Below are positions 22,771 through 35,123 of a DNA stretch of 64,000 bases, piece by piece; the first letter of the stretch is position 1; the number at the start of each line of letters is the position of its first letter. This stretch comes from Symbiodinium sp. CCMP2592 (Eukaryota > Sar > Dinophyceae > Suessiales > Symbiodiniaceae). The notes beneath the pieces are model-generated. The model made no database searches, was not told where the DNA came from, and worked only from the letters and a program-made list of their open reading frames with translations. Both the position numbers and the translations under genes were made by a program. The stretch is taken from the NCBI GenBank assembly GCA_905221615.1, contig CAJNDT010005001.1, forward strand, positions 620,001 through 684,000, read 5' to 3'.

Positions 22771-23417
22771 GAATGCAGTACAGTTTTTTGGTTTCCGCAT
22801 GTGGTAGTCTGACGTTTTCCATCGAGTCGGTATTCCTGTTCCTTAGCAGCCTTAGCATTCATCAGGGCCTTCTGTGTCGCGTGCCCACAAAAACCAGTCT
22901 AGCTGCGATTGTAGCTTCCTTTCAGTCACACATGCTCTTGCCGTCGTTGTTTTCTGCCGTCCTCTCGTCAGCTCATAAGTTGTCTACGCAAAGTATATAG
23001 ATTGAAGAAAAATGTTCGCTGTTCCCTTGCGCTCTGCACACGTGACAAAACACCCACGACCCACCCAGCCACCCACCCCACGCGCATGCATCTTGCTAAA
23101 TTCTGAGAAAGCTTGGCATCTGATTGAACATTACTGTAGGGGCCTGAGCCCCCACACCCGCTTCGAATTACTAAGGCCCTGGTATTAATCGACTGAACCC
23201 TTCATTTAATCGAAGAGCCTCCTGAAACTCTGAGTTGTCGGCTAGAACTTAAGGCGTGGACGCCTTGGCTAGTGGATTCTGGACCCCGTCTCCCGTTGGG
23301 CTCAGGTCCAGCCGGTTTCTGGACCCTGTAACCCTTTGTGCAACTGGCTTGCAAAGACCCTCGCTGTTCCCTATACACCCTAAATCCTAGCCCCCCAAAC
23401 CTTTAAACCGTCTCCAG

Positions 23418-23509
23418 ACCCAGAGGCTCCATAGTAGTTCCTTTTTGGGATTACCTTGTAGGATTCTATCTATGAACCCCAAAAAGGAACTACTTTGGAG
23501 CCTTAGGGG
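23418..23509. mobile_element. MITE family E, copy 4
   Basis: ACCCAGAGGCTCCATAGTAG at left; GGAACTACTTTGGAGCCTTA at right. Confidence 0.7.
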
Positions 23510-23643
23510 AAGCCTTTGAATCCGGAAACTCCGTTACTGTAAGCCCCCTCATTCGTGAGCAGGCCGCCACACCGCCGAGTGCGGCAGTGCACTGTGTAGG
23601 TGTACGTCCCAATGCCTGGTGAGTCGATGCCTCGGCTCAGGGT

Positions 23644-23750
23644 TACAGGGAACTCCAGAAAGTTGGAATATGGTTTCATGGTAGGATACCCTATAATTTG
23701 CCATAAAGGGTTTAGGATAATCATATTCCAACTTTTTGGCTTTTACTGTA
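23644..23750. mobile_element. MITE family A, copy 5
   Basis: 107 bp TA to TA. One arm carries a T (CAACTTTTTGG) against the consensus. Confidence 0.8.
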
Positions 23751-24063
23751 TGTAGTTGGGGTTTAGATATGTGTTGGCTTCGGAGTGATGCAGGCCCTCA
23801 AGAACTGGAATAAGGCTTCGCGTAGATAACAATAAAAACTATAGTGAGGAACCGAGGGGGACAAGCATTAGTAAATAGTCCGGCACCCACAATGATTAGG
23901 GGTTAAGGGGTTTAGGGTTTAGGGTTTATCAGACCTTGTTGTGCTTTGAGTTTCTTCCATCGGGAAATTGCACGGAAACCCTGACACAGGCCATACAATG
24001 TCAGGATCCTCTGTGCAACGACCTCTCACACCGCATCCCAGACGGAAGCCGCAGGAAATCGTA

Positions 24064-24151
24064 GTCTCCATTGTTGTTCCTTTTTTGGTTTAACCCATTG
24101 AATAGATCTAGGCTCCTAAAAGGTAACCCTAAGAAGGAACAATGGAGACTC
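24064..24151. mobile_element. MITE related to family E (GTCTCCATTGT ends), copy 1
   Basis: GTCTCCATTGTTGTTCCTTT pairs with AAGGAACAATGGAGAC. Confidence 0.65.
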
Positions 24152-24214
24152 ACACAAATAAGTGTGACACATGCTTGTAACACATTTGGTCGGAATCGTA
24201 CACCTCACAAGACA

Positions 24215-24216
<2 letters not shown>

Positions 24217-24256
<40 letters not shown>
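24217..24256. repeat. CT microsatellite
   Basis: About 20 CT units. Confidence 0.9.
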
Positions 24257-24261
<5 letters not shown>

Positions 24262-24360
24262 CCAGGCATGCACACTCTAAACCCTAAATCCCAAACCCCA
24301 AACGACCCTTAGTTATTCATCCCCAGATCCTCCTTTAGACTCCGGGCTACACTTCGTCCC

Positions 24361-24467
24361 AGAGGCTCATACCCGACCCCATTTTAAGGGTACCTAATTT
24401 TTTCGAGATAGCAGATCCTAACCATGAAACTAGGTATCCAAAAAAAGGGGGTAGGGCATGAGCCTCT
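24361..24467. mobile_element. Palindromic element Q (AGAGGCTCAT ends)
   Basis: AGAGGCTCATACCCGACCCC pairs with GGGGGTAGGGCATGAGCCTCT-type end. One copy seen. Confidence 0.6.
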
Positions 24468-24615
24468 AGGTTGTTTAAGGTTTAGGGGTTTCGACTTGCA
24501 CACTCGCACTTTCGGGGTTTAAGGGTTCTGGGTTCAGGATACGCAGCCCCTCCACCCAACCCGCGACCTTCGCTGAACCTGGCGCCCAAACGACATCGCA
24601 TCACGGAACAACGAT

Positions 24616-24748
24616 ACTTGGAGGATTCCATGGAACTTAGTAAGTGGAATTATCAGTATTTGAACTAGCGTTATAAGTACTTACAAACATAGTTACCGTA
24701 TTTATGGCTTAAAGTACTTACTAAGACTAAGCTCCATAATCCTCCAAT
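24616..24748. mobile_element. MITE family D, divergent copy
   Basis: ACTTGGAGGATTCCATGGA pairs with CTCCATAATCCTCCAA. Confidence 0.55.
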
Positions 24749-25007
24749 TATCATATTTCGACGCTGAGCGCACTCCGCGCTGAACAACGCCATTGCTTTT
24801 CTCCTTCCGGGAACTATTGCCGCTACACAGAGAGCCCAAAACATACAAACCCTAAAACCCAGACCGCCACAAGGGTGTGAGGGGCGTACGAACTCCTCGC
24901 TAGGTTCTCTCTCCCCTTCAAGCAGCCGAACCACAGACACCTACAGAAAACAAGAGAACGGTGCACAACTCCAAACAACATAACTCCAAACCAAATCAGC
25001 ATATCGA

Positions 25008-25095
25008 CAATACCCCTTAAGTAAGGAATATGGCTTAAATTATTTAGGGCTTCATATTATGGTTTAAGCCATATATTCCCTAATTAAGGGGTATT
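25008..25095. mobile_element. MITE family H, copy 3
   Basis: CAATACCCCTTAAGTAAGGA pairs with TAATTAAGGGGTATTG. Confidence 0.65.
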
Positions 25096-25298
25096 GGGCT
25101 CTCTGGGTTTCTGCAAACCCTAAAGTGTCTCAAGCCTAAATCTGCGTCCAAGGCTCTCATGGATGCTGGATACTCCTTGGCTGTGATAGCTCTTTCCATC
25201 AAAGAACTGAGAGTCGAAGGTTTCGGGTTTTTTCACTCCTACCTAGCCAGGACGAAGCCCGCATTGCAGGGAATCTTCGTTGGATAGTCGAAAGAGCT

Positions 25299-25412
25299 AC
25301 TTGGAGGCCCTTTTGACTTAATAAGTAGGGTTAGTAAGCTGGGTTATGGGGATTATAATAGGGTTTCTAGGGGATACTAAGTAGACTTACTAAGTCAACA
25401 GGGCCTCCAAGT
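25299..25412. mobile_element. MITE family D, copy
   Basis: Inverse orientation relative to 1,170 and 62,982, with nearly the same sequence. Confidence 0.72.
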
Positions 25413-25477
25413 AAGGTTTAGGCTCTAAGTTTCAAGGCTCAGGGCTTTGGGCTTAGGGGTGTACGATTCGGGGCGAA

Positions 25478-25520
25478 CCCTAAACCCTAAACCCTGCCTA
25501 AACCCTAAACCCTAAACCCA
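25478..25520. repeat. CCCTAAA array
   Basis: ACCCTAAACCCTAAACCCTG, then further units. Confidence 0.8.
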
Positions 25521-25545
25521 ACGCGAAACTTGCGGCACAGCATTT

Positions 25546-25646
25546 GGGAGTTTCCGAAAGTAGGGGATCCTAATTTAGTACCCTAAATAGTAGGATCCTT
25601 ATTATAAGGACCCCAAAATAAGGACCCCCTGTTTTCGGAAACTCCC
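25546..25646. mobile_element. MITE family C, copy with 4-bp TSD ATTT
   Basis: The element starts GGGAGTTTCC and ends GGAAACTCCC. ATTT lies on both sides (25,542-25,545 and 25,647-25,650). Confidence 0.72.
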
Positions 25647-25721
25647 ATTTGAGGCTTTTCTGAACTACCGGTCTGAGGCTCAAGGTTTACTTGGAGAAGT
25701 AGCTCAACTCGGGCTTTAAGT

Positions 25722-25823
25722 GGGAGTTTCCGAAAATAGGGGACCCTAGTATGGTACCCCGAGTAGTAGGATCCTCAGTAACAGCACCCCAGAATAAGCT
25801 ACCCCTAATTTTCGGACACTCCC
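25722..25823. mobile_element. MITE family C, copy flanked by a 16-bp direct repeat
   Basis: AACTCGGGCTTTAAGT lies at 25,706-25,721 and 25,824-25,839, exactly abutting the GGGAGTTTCC and ACACTCCC ends. Confidence 0.75.
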
Positions 25824-26252
25824 AACTCGGGCTTTAAGTATTGATAAGTAAAGAGGTTTAGGGTTTAGGGTTTTGGGTTTAGGGTTACCTCAATTGAAAC
25901 CTTACTTACTAAGTCCCTTGATCGGGCCAGTAGTGCCAACTTAAACTCGCGCGGAACCCTTCCGGAGTTTTCTGATGAGAGGACTCTAACCTCCTACTTG
26001 TCGGGTATCATGGGGAACTAAAGGTTAGCTTTAGTGGTTAGCCTTTTTGCTTATCTAGGGACTGTACTATCCAAAAAATGTTAAAAGTTGCCGCTACTAC
26101 TAGGTTACGAGGACCATGAAACAGCTAGGTTATCACCAGGGCAGCTATAACTCAGGTTCTGGTTGAGGGTTGAGATTTAAACGGGAAGGGCTGTTGAGCC
26201 TAAGTTACTTAGTGGTTTGGGGAGTCAGATTGGGGCTCCGGGGTTCTGTAAG

Positions 26253-26362
26253 GTGGGTTTAGGGTTTAGGGTTTAGGGCTTAGGGTTTAGGGTTTAGGGT
26301 TCAGGGTTTAGGGCTTAGGGTTTAGAGTTAGGGTTTAGGGTTTAGGGTTTAGGGTTTAGGGA
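26253..26362. repeat. TTTAGGG array
   Basis: About 15 units with CTTAGGG and TTCAGGG variants. Confidence 0.85.
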
Positions 26363-27631
26363 TTTGCTTTGTTTTAGCTTTCGTGATTCAGGATCCGGGG
26401 ACACGGCAAGTAGGCGATGAGCAGGCGGAGTATCCCAACCCCGCACCCATACGAGGTAATCATGAAACCACAAACCCTAAACCCCTAAACCTTAAACAAC
26501 TTTCAGTCCACTTGCTGTTGTTTCTTACCTGATCTGGGTTTGTGCCTTTGTGTCGAGTGTTGAGCGCCAGCGCTGCGTTGGGTCCAAGGGGGTTTGCGGC
26601 TTAAGGTGTGAGTCGTCCTGCAGGACTAAACTGCCTCTGCCAAGCATCACTTGACCCAGCCGCCTCACTTGAGACTGACCAAAGTCCCTGGCTGTCACTA
26701 CCTGCGGTTAGGGTTTAGGGTTTATGGGGGACCTGGTAGGCTTTACAGCGGCAGCTTGAAAACCTCGTGCCACCTTTTTTCGTGGAGGACAGCAGTCTGT
26801 GGTTAGTATCTGCACTTGCTTCGGTCATCACACCATGCATGGCACCCCCCCCCCCCAACAAACCTGCATCACCCTCTTAGACCCTACTTGTCAAAAACCA
26901 ACACCTCAACATGCCCCATCTCAGAACCCAGAAAAGGCGAACTCAAAACACCCTGACCCAAAGACCCAGGCTATTGACATGTTCGGGGTGCTTTTAAATT
27001 ACAGTATATCTAAGGCTGGAAACACTGACGACAGCAGTATTGTGGCCTGACTCAAACTGCCATGCGACGCTCGGCGACCCAAGTCTAACATCCCGAGTAC
27101 TCAATCCTAGCTCCCCGCCCCAACTGCTACCTTGAACGCAAATATTGGGCCCTATCCGAAACAAGCTCGCGCCGCCGTTTCTGCTACTACTTATTCGAAA
27201 ACATAACAAATTCGGAAACCCGGGCCTAGATTTCGCATGGGCCCGCCAAGGCTAGATCGCATAACCTGCTGCACTGTGGATGGGAGGCATCTCGCTTTTG
27301 CTTTATGATTTGTTCTTCTGCACTGAGTCTGCTATCGTTTTGTTCGACAATTACTCGATTACTGGATTCGGAACCTCACGGATTCGCCTTGACCTGTAAC
27401 AGATATTAGCCGAGGGGATTCAAGGACACAGGTGGTTCGAGAGAATCGTGGCGAGTACTGTCGGACGCAATGGAGTGGACTTTCGTGGCTTGGATGTATC
27501 GCGAAAGGCCAGCGCTGCACACCCTCATTAGGGAGGCCCCAACGAAATACAAATCGAAGGCTTAGCCTCAAGTACTGTCACCATACATTTGCCGCGCAGC
27601 ACTCATGCCCTCCGTCTACACGACGCACACT

Positions 27632-27765
27632 ACTTGGAGGGTCGGGGGGCGTAGTAAGTAGGTAGTAAGTAGACCTATAAGTACCCCAAAAGGGACCCCA
27701 ATTGGGGTTATGGTACTTATAAGTCCCTAAAATAACCAGTTACTAAGTGCCCCGACCCTCCAAGT
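27632..27765. mobile_element. MITE family D, longer subtype
   Basis: ACTTGGAGGGTCGGGGGGCG pairs with GCCCCGACCCTCCAAGT. Confidence 0.72.
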
Positions 27766-28328
27766 ACCCAGGGCGCCATGAATGCAACAGACGGCCAAGA
27801 ACGGCCTGCACACACCAGCCTGTTCGAAACGTGCTTGTGGCGTGGTAGGTGCTGCAAAGGCTTGAGGCTACATTTTCGTACCATTGAACTGAAACACGAA
27901 AAACTCCAAGACCCAACTCAACTCGAACTTTGCCCAACATGTTGGAAGCCAACAACCGAAACCTTTACGCAGTACAAGCACCTCCCGGCTTTGCATTACC
28001 AGCTCGAAGAATCGGAGTCAAAAGTTTTAGACAGTGCTGACATACAGGTCTGGCCCTCAAAATCTCAGCTCGGTCGTAGCAGTGCTTAAGATCATAGTGT
28101 CGTGCACGTGGTAGGTGCATTCTCACTGTCCTGACTGATGGCATGGCCGTGCTAGTGTTAAGAGACGCTGTTGAATCATTTGCAGAAATGGTCGTATCGA
28201 CGAACATCGTAAGCGCCACAGACAAGGATGTCAGGTCCAAAGCATGAACAGTAGAGCAACTTTTAACGCAGGAAGACCAAATCAGACAGGATCGGATGCA
28301 AACCGTCTGCTTGGGGTTTCAGACATGT

Positions 28329-28425
28329 CGAGGTTGGCCCTTTAAAGCCTCTGAAGAATATTGGTACATAGGGTCCCATTAAGCCCAACAAGGGAAAACA
28401 TAAAATGTCAAAGCGGGCTGCCTAG
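28329..28425. mobile_element. MITE family M, copy 3 (diverged)
   Basis: GAGGTTGGCCCTTTAAAGCC at left; GGGCTGCCTAG at right. Confidence 0.6.
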
Positions 28426-29244
28426 AAGTGTCTCACTGGTGAGGATCTTGGGCTGCATTGATCTTACAGTACTGCATAGCAAGACCCTATTGCAAGTCCC
28501 CCAAGCCTTTGCTTGGAGGCCCTGTGACGTCGTACTTAGTGCACCTTCACGAGCCGATACTTTTCGCAAGCGGAAAATACATGAATGTACAAAACCACTT
28601 AAGAAGTGGATTTCAATACTCGCAACACACCCTTCATGAATCTCGTGAGTATTCCAGAAGAACTGAATCCCCTAAACCCTCGACTTCCAAACCGGAGTCA
28701 TAAGTACTAGGTCGATACGGTCGATAAACCCTAGACCCGAAACTGTAAACCCATGAAGCCCCACGGTAACCACAAACCCGAAACCCCTAAACTGTAGCAG
28801 AGCCATCTCACACCAAGACTCCAACTATGGTCAGCATGGGGAAAAACAGCATAGGGTTTAGGGTTTAGGTTTTCATGTTTTTTGACACTGGTGACAATGG
28901 TGTTTTTTTGTAGACTCTGAACCATAGAGCTAATCAAAGCACAGCATACTTCATAACTCTACTCTAATGATTCAGGCTGCGTTATTGGGCCAATTGCGAG
29001 CCTGAGTCTTGGTCTTGTCGGTGTTGCATACAACAACGTATATGGTTTTGAGGGGTGGTATACTGTACAATTAGAATCAGGAGCCCTAAGGAATAATGCT
29101 GATAATCATGTTGGCTACACTCTTCGTGACCTTCGCACGAGGAGAGCGGCTTGAAAGACCAAAGGTTCAAAAAGGTGCTGGGCTTCGGAAAGTGTTGGAG
29201 GATTCCGAGCTTTTAGGATTCAGGCTGCAAGGGGTCCAACTTTT

Positions 29245-29345
29245 GGGTGGTTGTCAGAATTATGGTCCCTTTCTGGGTCCCTAATATAGTACGGCACCTC
29301 ATATTTAGGGTACCCAAAAAGGGGCCATAATTTTGACAACTGCTC
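29245..29345. mobile_element. MITE family G, copy 3
   Basis: GGGTGGTTGTCAGAATTATG pairs with CCATAATTTTGACAAC. Confidence 0.7.
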
Positions 29346-29483
29346 ATTCGTGGGCTTTTATGCACTGAACCTTTTAATTTGATGCTTTCACGGTTGGATC
29401 AGGGTCTAAACCCTGACAATGGAATTCCAGACTCTACATCAAGCCCTGGCAAAGTGCTTGAATTCCAACCTTCCACAGGGGCC

Positions 29484-29508
29484 TAAAGTAGAAGCCAGAA
29501 AGTTGGAA
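29484..29508. mobile_element. MITE family A, single truncated end
   Basis: TAAAGTAGAAGCCAGAAAGT matches one terminus. The other end is missing. Confidence 0.55.
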
Positions 29509-29795
29509 CAGCTGCATCCTCATGCACATAAAGTAAAGCATAGCCGTAGGGTCCACCCTTATAAAACGGGCCATAAAAAAAGGGACCGTTTTCTAGAAAA
29601 TTACATATATAGTACATGACAAGCATCGACCCGCCAACCGTGTTGTGGATTCGTGCCACACATCCCTAAACCCCAAACCCCAAAACCCTGCACCCCTTCT
29701 TTAAACCGTACTCCTAAACACTAAACCACCACACCCCTAATCCCTAAACCCCAAATCACAAGAGTTGATGAAACCATGTCCTAAAGCCATGTAAC

Positions 29796-29889
29796 ATAGG
29801 GCTCAATAGTTAGATTGGGGTTTTGAGGTCCATTATACTATACTTGTAAAAAGGAACCCCAAAATAGTGTAATTGATTAAGGCCCCTAG
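29796..29889. mobile_element. MITE family F, copy
   Basis: ATTGGGGTTTTGAGGTCCAT and GATTAAGGCCCCTA. Confidence 0.55.
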
Positions 29890-30180
29890 AGTAACCCTAC
29901 GACTTCTAGGCATAGTGTCAGGACCTCTGGGGTCTCCTTGCGGGGTGCTCTCTTGGGTTCGGAAGTGTTGCTATACCATTATACGACGGGTCCATGTACT
30001 CCTTTGGCCCTAAATAGTAGAAACTTTGGCTCTAAAGTAGCTACTCGTATATAGGGACTACATTCAATCGGAAGTATATACTAGATGTGTAATTGGACCC
30101 TGAGGGCGCGCGTGTGCATGATTGAAGGCCCTTGGGTTTGGGGGTCCTCCGGGATTCCCGTCTCCAGGTCGTAAGGCATT

Positions 30181-30303
30181 ACTTGGAGGATCGTGGGACT
30201 TAGTAAGTAAGGTTATAAGTACCTTAATTGGGGGATATAAGTATTTATAAGTATAGTAATTCTATTTATGATCTTACTTACTAAGTCCCATGACCCTCCA
30301 AGT
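30181..30303. mobile_element. MITE family D, copy
   Basis: ACTTGGAGGATCGTGGGACT pairs with AGTCCCATGACCCTCCAAGT. Confidence 0.7.
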
Positions 30304-30508
30304 AAAGGCTCTGGGCACCAGGGGGTTTGAGGAGCCAGCGTTCGGTGCTGGGGTCTGCTATCGGGGTTTAGGCTTTTGGTGTTGTTTACGTGACTATTCC
30401 TTAGCCATGAGGCAGCCCTTGCAAATCACCTGAAAAATGATGGAAAACCCGTACAATGCTCGGTTCGCGCACAATCGACAGCTTGACATGGTATTCCCGA
30501 AGTACACC

Positions 30509-30905
30509 GCCGCTACTACTACTGCTGCTGCAGTTGCGACGACGACGACGACTACTACTGCTATTACTACCACCACTACCATACCTCTACCACTACCACT
30601 GCCATCACTGCTACGACTACGGCTACTGCAACTGTGGCAACTGCTGCTGCTGCTGCTACTGCTACTGCTACTGCTACTACTGCTACTGCTGTTAGTAGTG
30701 CTGCTACTGCTACTAGTGCTACTACTACTACTACTACTCCTCCTGCTGCTGCTACTACTACCACTACTACTACTACTACTACTGCTACGATACTACGACT
30801 ACCACTAGCACCACTACCACCATTACCACTACCACTACTGGTACCACAAGCACCAGCAGCAGTAGCAGCGCCACAACTACCACAGCACCACCAGTACCAC
30901 ACTAC
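30509..30905. repeat. CTA/CTG/CCA trinucleotide array
   Basis: Interrupted repeats. Long ORFs in several frames are low complexity. Confidence 0.85.
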
Positions 30906-32073
30906 CACTACCAAATTCCGAACTCAATGTCGTTTAGGGTTTCTGTATACAGTAGGGTTTCTGTATACACTGCTGTCTGTACCGATGCTGACAGCTTGTC
31001 TTTATCTTCTCTTTTGTGTCGTCAATCTCCCCGCAGAGTGTTTAGGTATTTGCGATGGATTTGGAGGGTCAGCCGCTCACGCAGGGTTTTCTGCTTTATG
31101 GCTGTACTTTTTGGCTTAATTAAAGCTTTATAGGGCACCCTGTGTTTAGGGTTTTCGGGTTTAGAGTCTTCTATCGCACGACTGTCTCTTGATGTAAGGG
31201 TCAAGATCGCCGGGGCGCATGAAAATCAACCCCCAAAGACCCTGCAACCCGAGCTTTTAACCAGGACAAGCCCCACCGTCCCCAAAAACCTACTTGTTGT
31301 TAGGGTTTAGGGCTTAGGGTAAGGACTCCTATAAGAAATGATAGCGAAGTGCTCTAAGCAGGTGGGCGTTTTGGATTAAGGTGACCACCTCGCCTGCTAG
31401 CTGCTAGAAGACCTTCTGAGCCCCAACACAATCTCAAACCCCGACTCCCCAACCTCTCTTCCCCCTGGCCCCTAACCCCTATAAACCCCAAAACGAGCAA
31501 CACATGCTTCTGCGGTCCCTCCAAAAGAAACCATCATCCAACGCACACAAGAAACTACAGAAAGGATCAAGAGCTTTATAGATATAAGAATGATATAAAA
31601 GCCCAAACTCCGAACCTTTGGTTGCTAGGCCAAGAAGCTGTGAAATAGGATTCATAGGTCAGGCCATCGGGGTTGAAGTTCGTGCTCCACACCTCGGGCT
31701 TTTGCTTCACATGATGCTATGATGTTCTACAGGGTGTTATACTACTGCGCCAATGGGTTTTACAGGTGAAGCATTGTTCAAGCGTTTTAGGCTTCCTTGC
31801 TGTTGCAAGCAGCTGCTATCTTCGTAAGCTCTTGTCCTGTAGACCCTCCACGAAACTTGCAAGGCCATTTGAACAAGTAGGTTCTGGGTTATGCCAGGCA
31901 GCGCTTAGGCCAACTCTCAGCTTGCGATTTAGGATGTAAGCTTTTCGGAAGAATCCGAAGGATCAACACGTGCAATTCATGTAGGTGGGAGGAAACCCGA
32001 AGCAAAGCCCGTCTATGAGGCAACCTAAATACTGCTTGCTCTCCATCCGATTCTACGAGATTCTTGACACATT

Positions 32074-32167
32074 CCCAGAGAGCCCAATACCCCGTAATTA
32101 AGGACTATGGCTTAAATCATAATATGAAGCCCATATTCCTTAATTGAGGGGTATTGGGCTCTCTGGG
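32074..32167. mobile_element. MITE family H, copy 4
   Basis: CCCAGAGAGCCCAATACCCC pairs exactly with GGGGTATTGGGCTCTCTGGG. Confidence 0.72.
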
Positions 32168-32310
32168 TTCCGGTCTTCGTGAGTTGTGGTTTGTGGCAGG
32201 CTGCGCTTGGAACTCAGCAGCGACCTGAACTCTAGCTCACCCGAGGCCCAGCATCTAGCATGAACACTAGGGCATTCACCCCTCAATCCCATGCAAAAGT
32301 CTAGACACAT

Positions 32311-32447
32311 GGGTGGGTTTCAAAATTAGGGTCCCTTTTTGGGTACCCTAATATACAATGAGTGCTTCATGCAAACGACCGACTGATGTCCGTTAAAAAA
32401 AAAAATATTAAGGACCCCAAAAGGGGCCCTAATTTTGACAACCATCC
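32311..32447. mobile_element. MITE family G, copy 4 with internal insertion and 4-bp TSD ACAT
   Basis: ACAT lies at 32,307-32,310 and 32,448-32,451. About 35 extra bases ending in a poly-A run interrupt the middle. Confidence 0.68.
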
Positions 32448-32942
32448 ACATCAGGAACCTGCAGGGGTGTCGGGTCATCTACGATTCGAGGTGGGGGTGG
32501 TGGCTCTTGGGGGGTGATGTCGTAGGGTCCGGAAGACGAAATGTTACAACAAGAACAATACGCCTAGCCACGATGTCTCTAAACTGAAGGCACGTCCGAA
32601 GCAAGCGTTGGTTATGAAGGTTTAGGGTTTAGGGTTTAGGGTCGTTAACTTGGGCTGCAGCCACCTTGAAATTGCTGTATTGATTGCCCTTTCTGTAACT
32701 AGCGTAAATCCCTGGCAGATTGACCCCCTACCATGGAACCGACGAGGGATCCCAATTTTCAAGCCATCACCCAAAGGCTCCATGTACCTTTAGAGTCGAC
32801 ACTTAGGCCTTGAGGGGGCCCTATATTATAGGTACTCTAAGGCCTAAGTATATACTACATGGGTGCATGGAGGGCCTTAGGGTCAACTGGAGGAGGGCTA
32901 TCGATCGGAGGTCGGCGCTGTTTAGGGTTTCGGGGCTTAATA

Positions 32943-33045
32943 CGGTTGATGATGCAAACCCTGCATTACCTTAAGGACCCTAAACAATGGGAATTATGGT
33001 ATATTCCTCAATATGGGTAATGCAGGATTTATATCATCAACAGTA
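32943..33045. mobile_element. MITE family N, copy 1
   Basis: GTTGATGATGCAAACCCTGC pairs with GCAGGATTTATATCATCAAC. Confidence 0.6.
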
Positions 33046-33111
33046 TTTAGGGTAACAACGCCTATAATCCTGCTCCACTCGTTCAAGACCCACAGGTAGA
33101 CTCAGATGAAC

Positions 33112-33215
33112 ACATAGATAAATAAATAGATCGATAGCTACATGGATAGATAAATCAGATCCAGAGGACATAGATAGAGAGATAGAGCGAGAGAGCACGA
33201 GAGAAGAACGCAAAG
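33112..33215. repeat. GATA/GA-rich microsatellite
   Basis: Degenerate ATAGATAAATAAATAGATCG followed by GAGA-rich sequence. Confidence 0.7.
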
Positions 33216-33330
33216 AGCGCTGAAGCGACTCCTTGCTGCAGCATTTACGAGTGTCAGTGCATAAGGCTTACAGGATCAGCCAAGGGAAAGTATGTCACTC
33301 AGATGACGAAGGGCTCCTTAGCTGGCCTGA

Positions 33331-33433
33331 TACAGGGGCCTAAACAATTACCCATACTATTTTCGGTGGGTTCCTTATCATACTTATAATATAATGGGCC
33401 CAAAACCCTATTCCAATTCTGAAGGCCCCTATA
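33331..33433. mobile_element. MITE family F, copy (inverse orientation)
   Basis: ACAGGGGCCTAAACAATTAC at left; CAATTCTGAAGGCCCCTATA at right. Confidence 0.65.
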
Positions 33434-34312
33434 CTAAACTAAACACTTATAGTAGCCCTGTAGGAACCCTTATAGACCCCTTTAAAGGAACCCTGTTCTA
33501 ATTATGAAGGCCCGTATTATATTAGTTAAAAGGTACAGCTACAGTTAGGATCTGGGAACCCAGGATCTTGAGGAACCATGGAAGTCTTTGTCCAAAACCT
33601 TCAAGCGGGCTGCCTGGGAACCTTAAACCCCAAACCCTAAACCCCGAAACCCTTAACCCTAAACCATTAACACGCAACTGAGACCCCATGAGTAAACTTA
33701 AACCTACCGTTTTTAAGGCTTGAGTCCCATAATTCTGATGTCAACAGGAACATGTTGTAGGGTTTGGGGGTCTCCTCAAGGGATCTTTGGGTTGCAGCCA
33801 GGGTGCAAGCAACACCTTCTGGTGCGCCTGCGCGCTGCAACACATAAGGGTGTCGTCAGGGTTCAAGAAGTAGGGTGTACGCAGGTTACCCTAAACCCTA
33901 AACCCTAAAGTTTCTTTCGCTCAGGAGAACTCGCAGCATGTATAGGTACAGCGAGGTTCCGGAGTTCTAGAGTCACTGCAATCCACCAAAACCCGACGTC
34001 CGTGCATCCTGAGGACATGACTTAAACCTGCTGGCTCTGTGGACAACAAATCCCCAACCTTGACTCCTGACTGACCTAATCCTAAATCCTAAACCTTAGA
34101 ACTTACAACCCTAGCCCCGATAGCCTTCAAACCCTTGTTGCTGCAGGCTTGCTTGCAAGGACACCTGGTAGTTTGCCGCTCTTCCGCCAGTTAGGACTGT
34201 GCTCGTGACAGCGCCCCTAGCTTCTGAGCATGCGACTGAGAGCCTTCAAACCGTAAAACCCTAACTTCAGGGTGAAAGGCTTGGACTTCACTGCGGCCGC
34301 CCCTTACGGACC

Positions 34313-34375
34313 CTGAACTATGGGAATTCTGGTATATTCCCTATTATGGGTATTGCAGGATTTATATCATCAACC
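34313..34375. mobile_element. MITE family N, right half
   Basis: TATGGGAATTCTGGTATATT to GCAGGATTTATATCATCAAC. Confidence 0.5.
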
Positions 34376-35023
34376 GGACCATGGAACCTTTCACATCTTT
34401 CAGGATCTTTTCAATCCCCAAACGCTACATCCCCAGACTCTTCACAAACCCGAAATGGGACTTAAAACCTCTTCACTTACGCAGGCTTTTCAGGGGTCGT
34501 AGCCGGTGGGACTTGGGGCTGTTGCAACTTATCATAAGGACTGTTGTGTTTTAGGTTAGGGGGGAGGGGGGTAGGTCAGGTGGCCTTCATACCCCTAATA
34601 AGGAATCCATACGCACCCTTCTCCCCCTCAGGTTCTCCATGAACCTGTGCCCCAAGTGATTGATAGTTTGCACAAATTAACGTAGGAACTTCCCTGACCC
34701 AGCAAGAGCAAAGGGTGCTATACACTATAAAGCACACTGCTCTTGATAATCGACTTCGTAGTAATTAGTAGTAGGTCCCTGGGCCCTCTAAATGAAGTCT
34801 GAACCCAAAACCCCTAATCCCTAAACCCATAATCCCAAAACCCTAAGCCCGGAATCCCAAAACCCTAAACCCCATAATCGCCAAACCCCTAATCCCTAAT
34901 CCCCGAAACCCTCCACCCTGACACTTCTTCAAGGCGCCTTGGTGGTCGTCACAGTGGCCGAAAGCCCAGGAAGCTCGGTCCACTGGTCCTCCTCCACCAC
35001 CGACGCCGCCTTCATCCTCAAGT

Positions 35024-35123
35024 GGGTAGTTGCAAAATTAGGGTCCCTTTTGAGGTACCTTAAATAGTAGCTGCCGTATTATATTAAGGACCCAAAAAGG
35101 GACCATAATTTTGACAACCACTC
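35024..35123. mobile_element. MITE family G, copy 5 with 4-bp TSD AAGT
   Basis: GGGTAGTTGCAAAATTAGGG pairs with CCATAATTTTGACAACCA; AAGT lies on both sides. Confidence 0.7.

Larger units (their letters stand above)
19240..30500. other. Gene-poor repeat region
   Basis: It holds MITEs of families A, C, D, E, F, G, H, J, M, O, Q and R, telomere-like arrays (25.48-25.52 and 26.25-26.36 kb) and a CT microsatellite. Unique-looking stretches such as 27.0-28.3 kb show no recognisable exon. Confidence 0.55.

Noticed and set aside
30394-31119. ORFs up to 161 residues at the third trinucleotide array
   Set aside because: Low-complexity translation of a microsatellite with unrelated tails.
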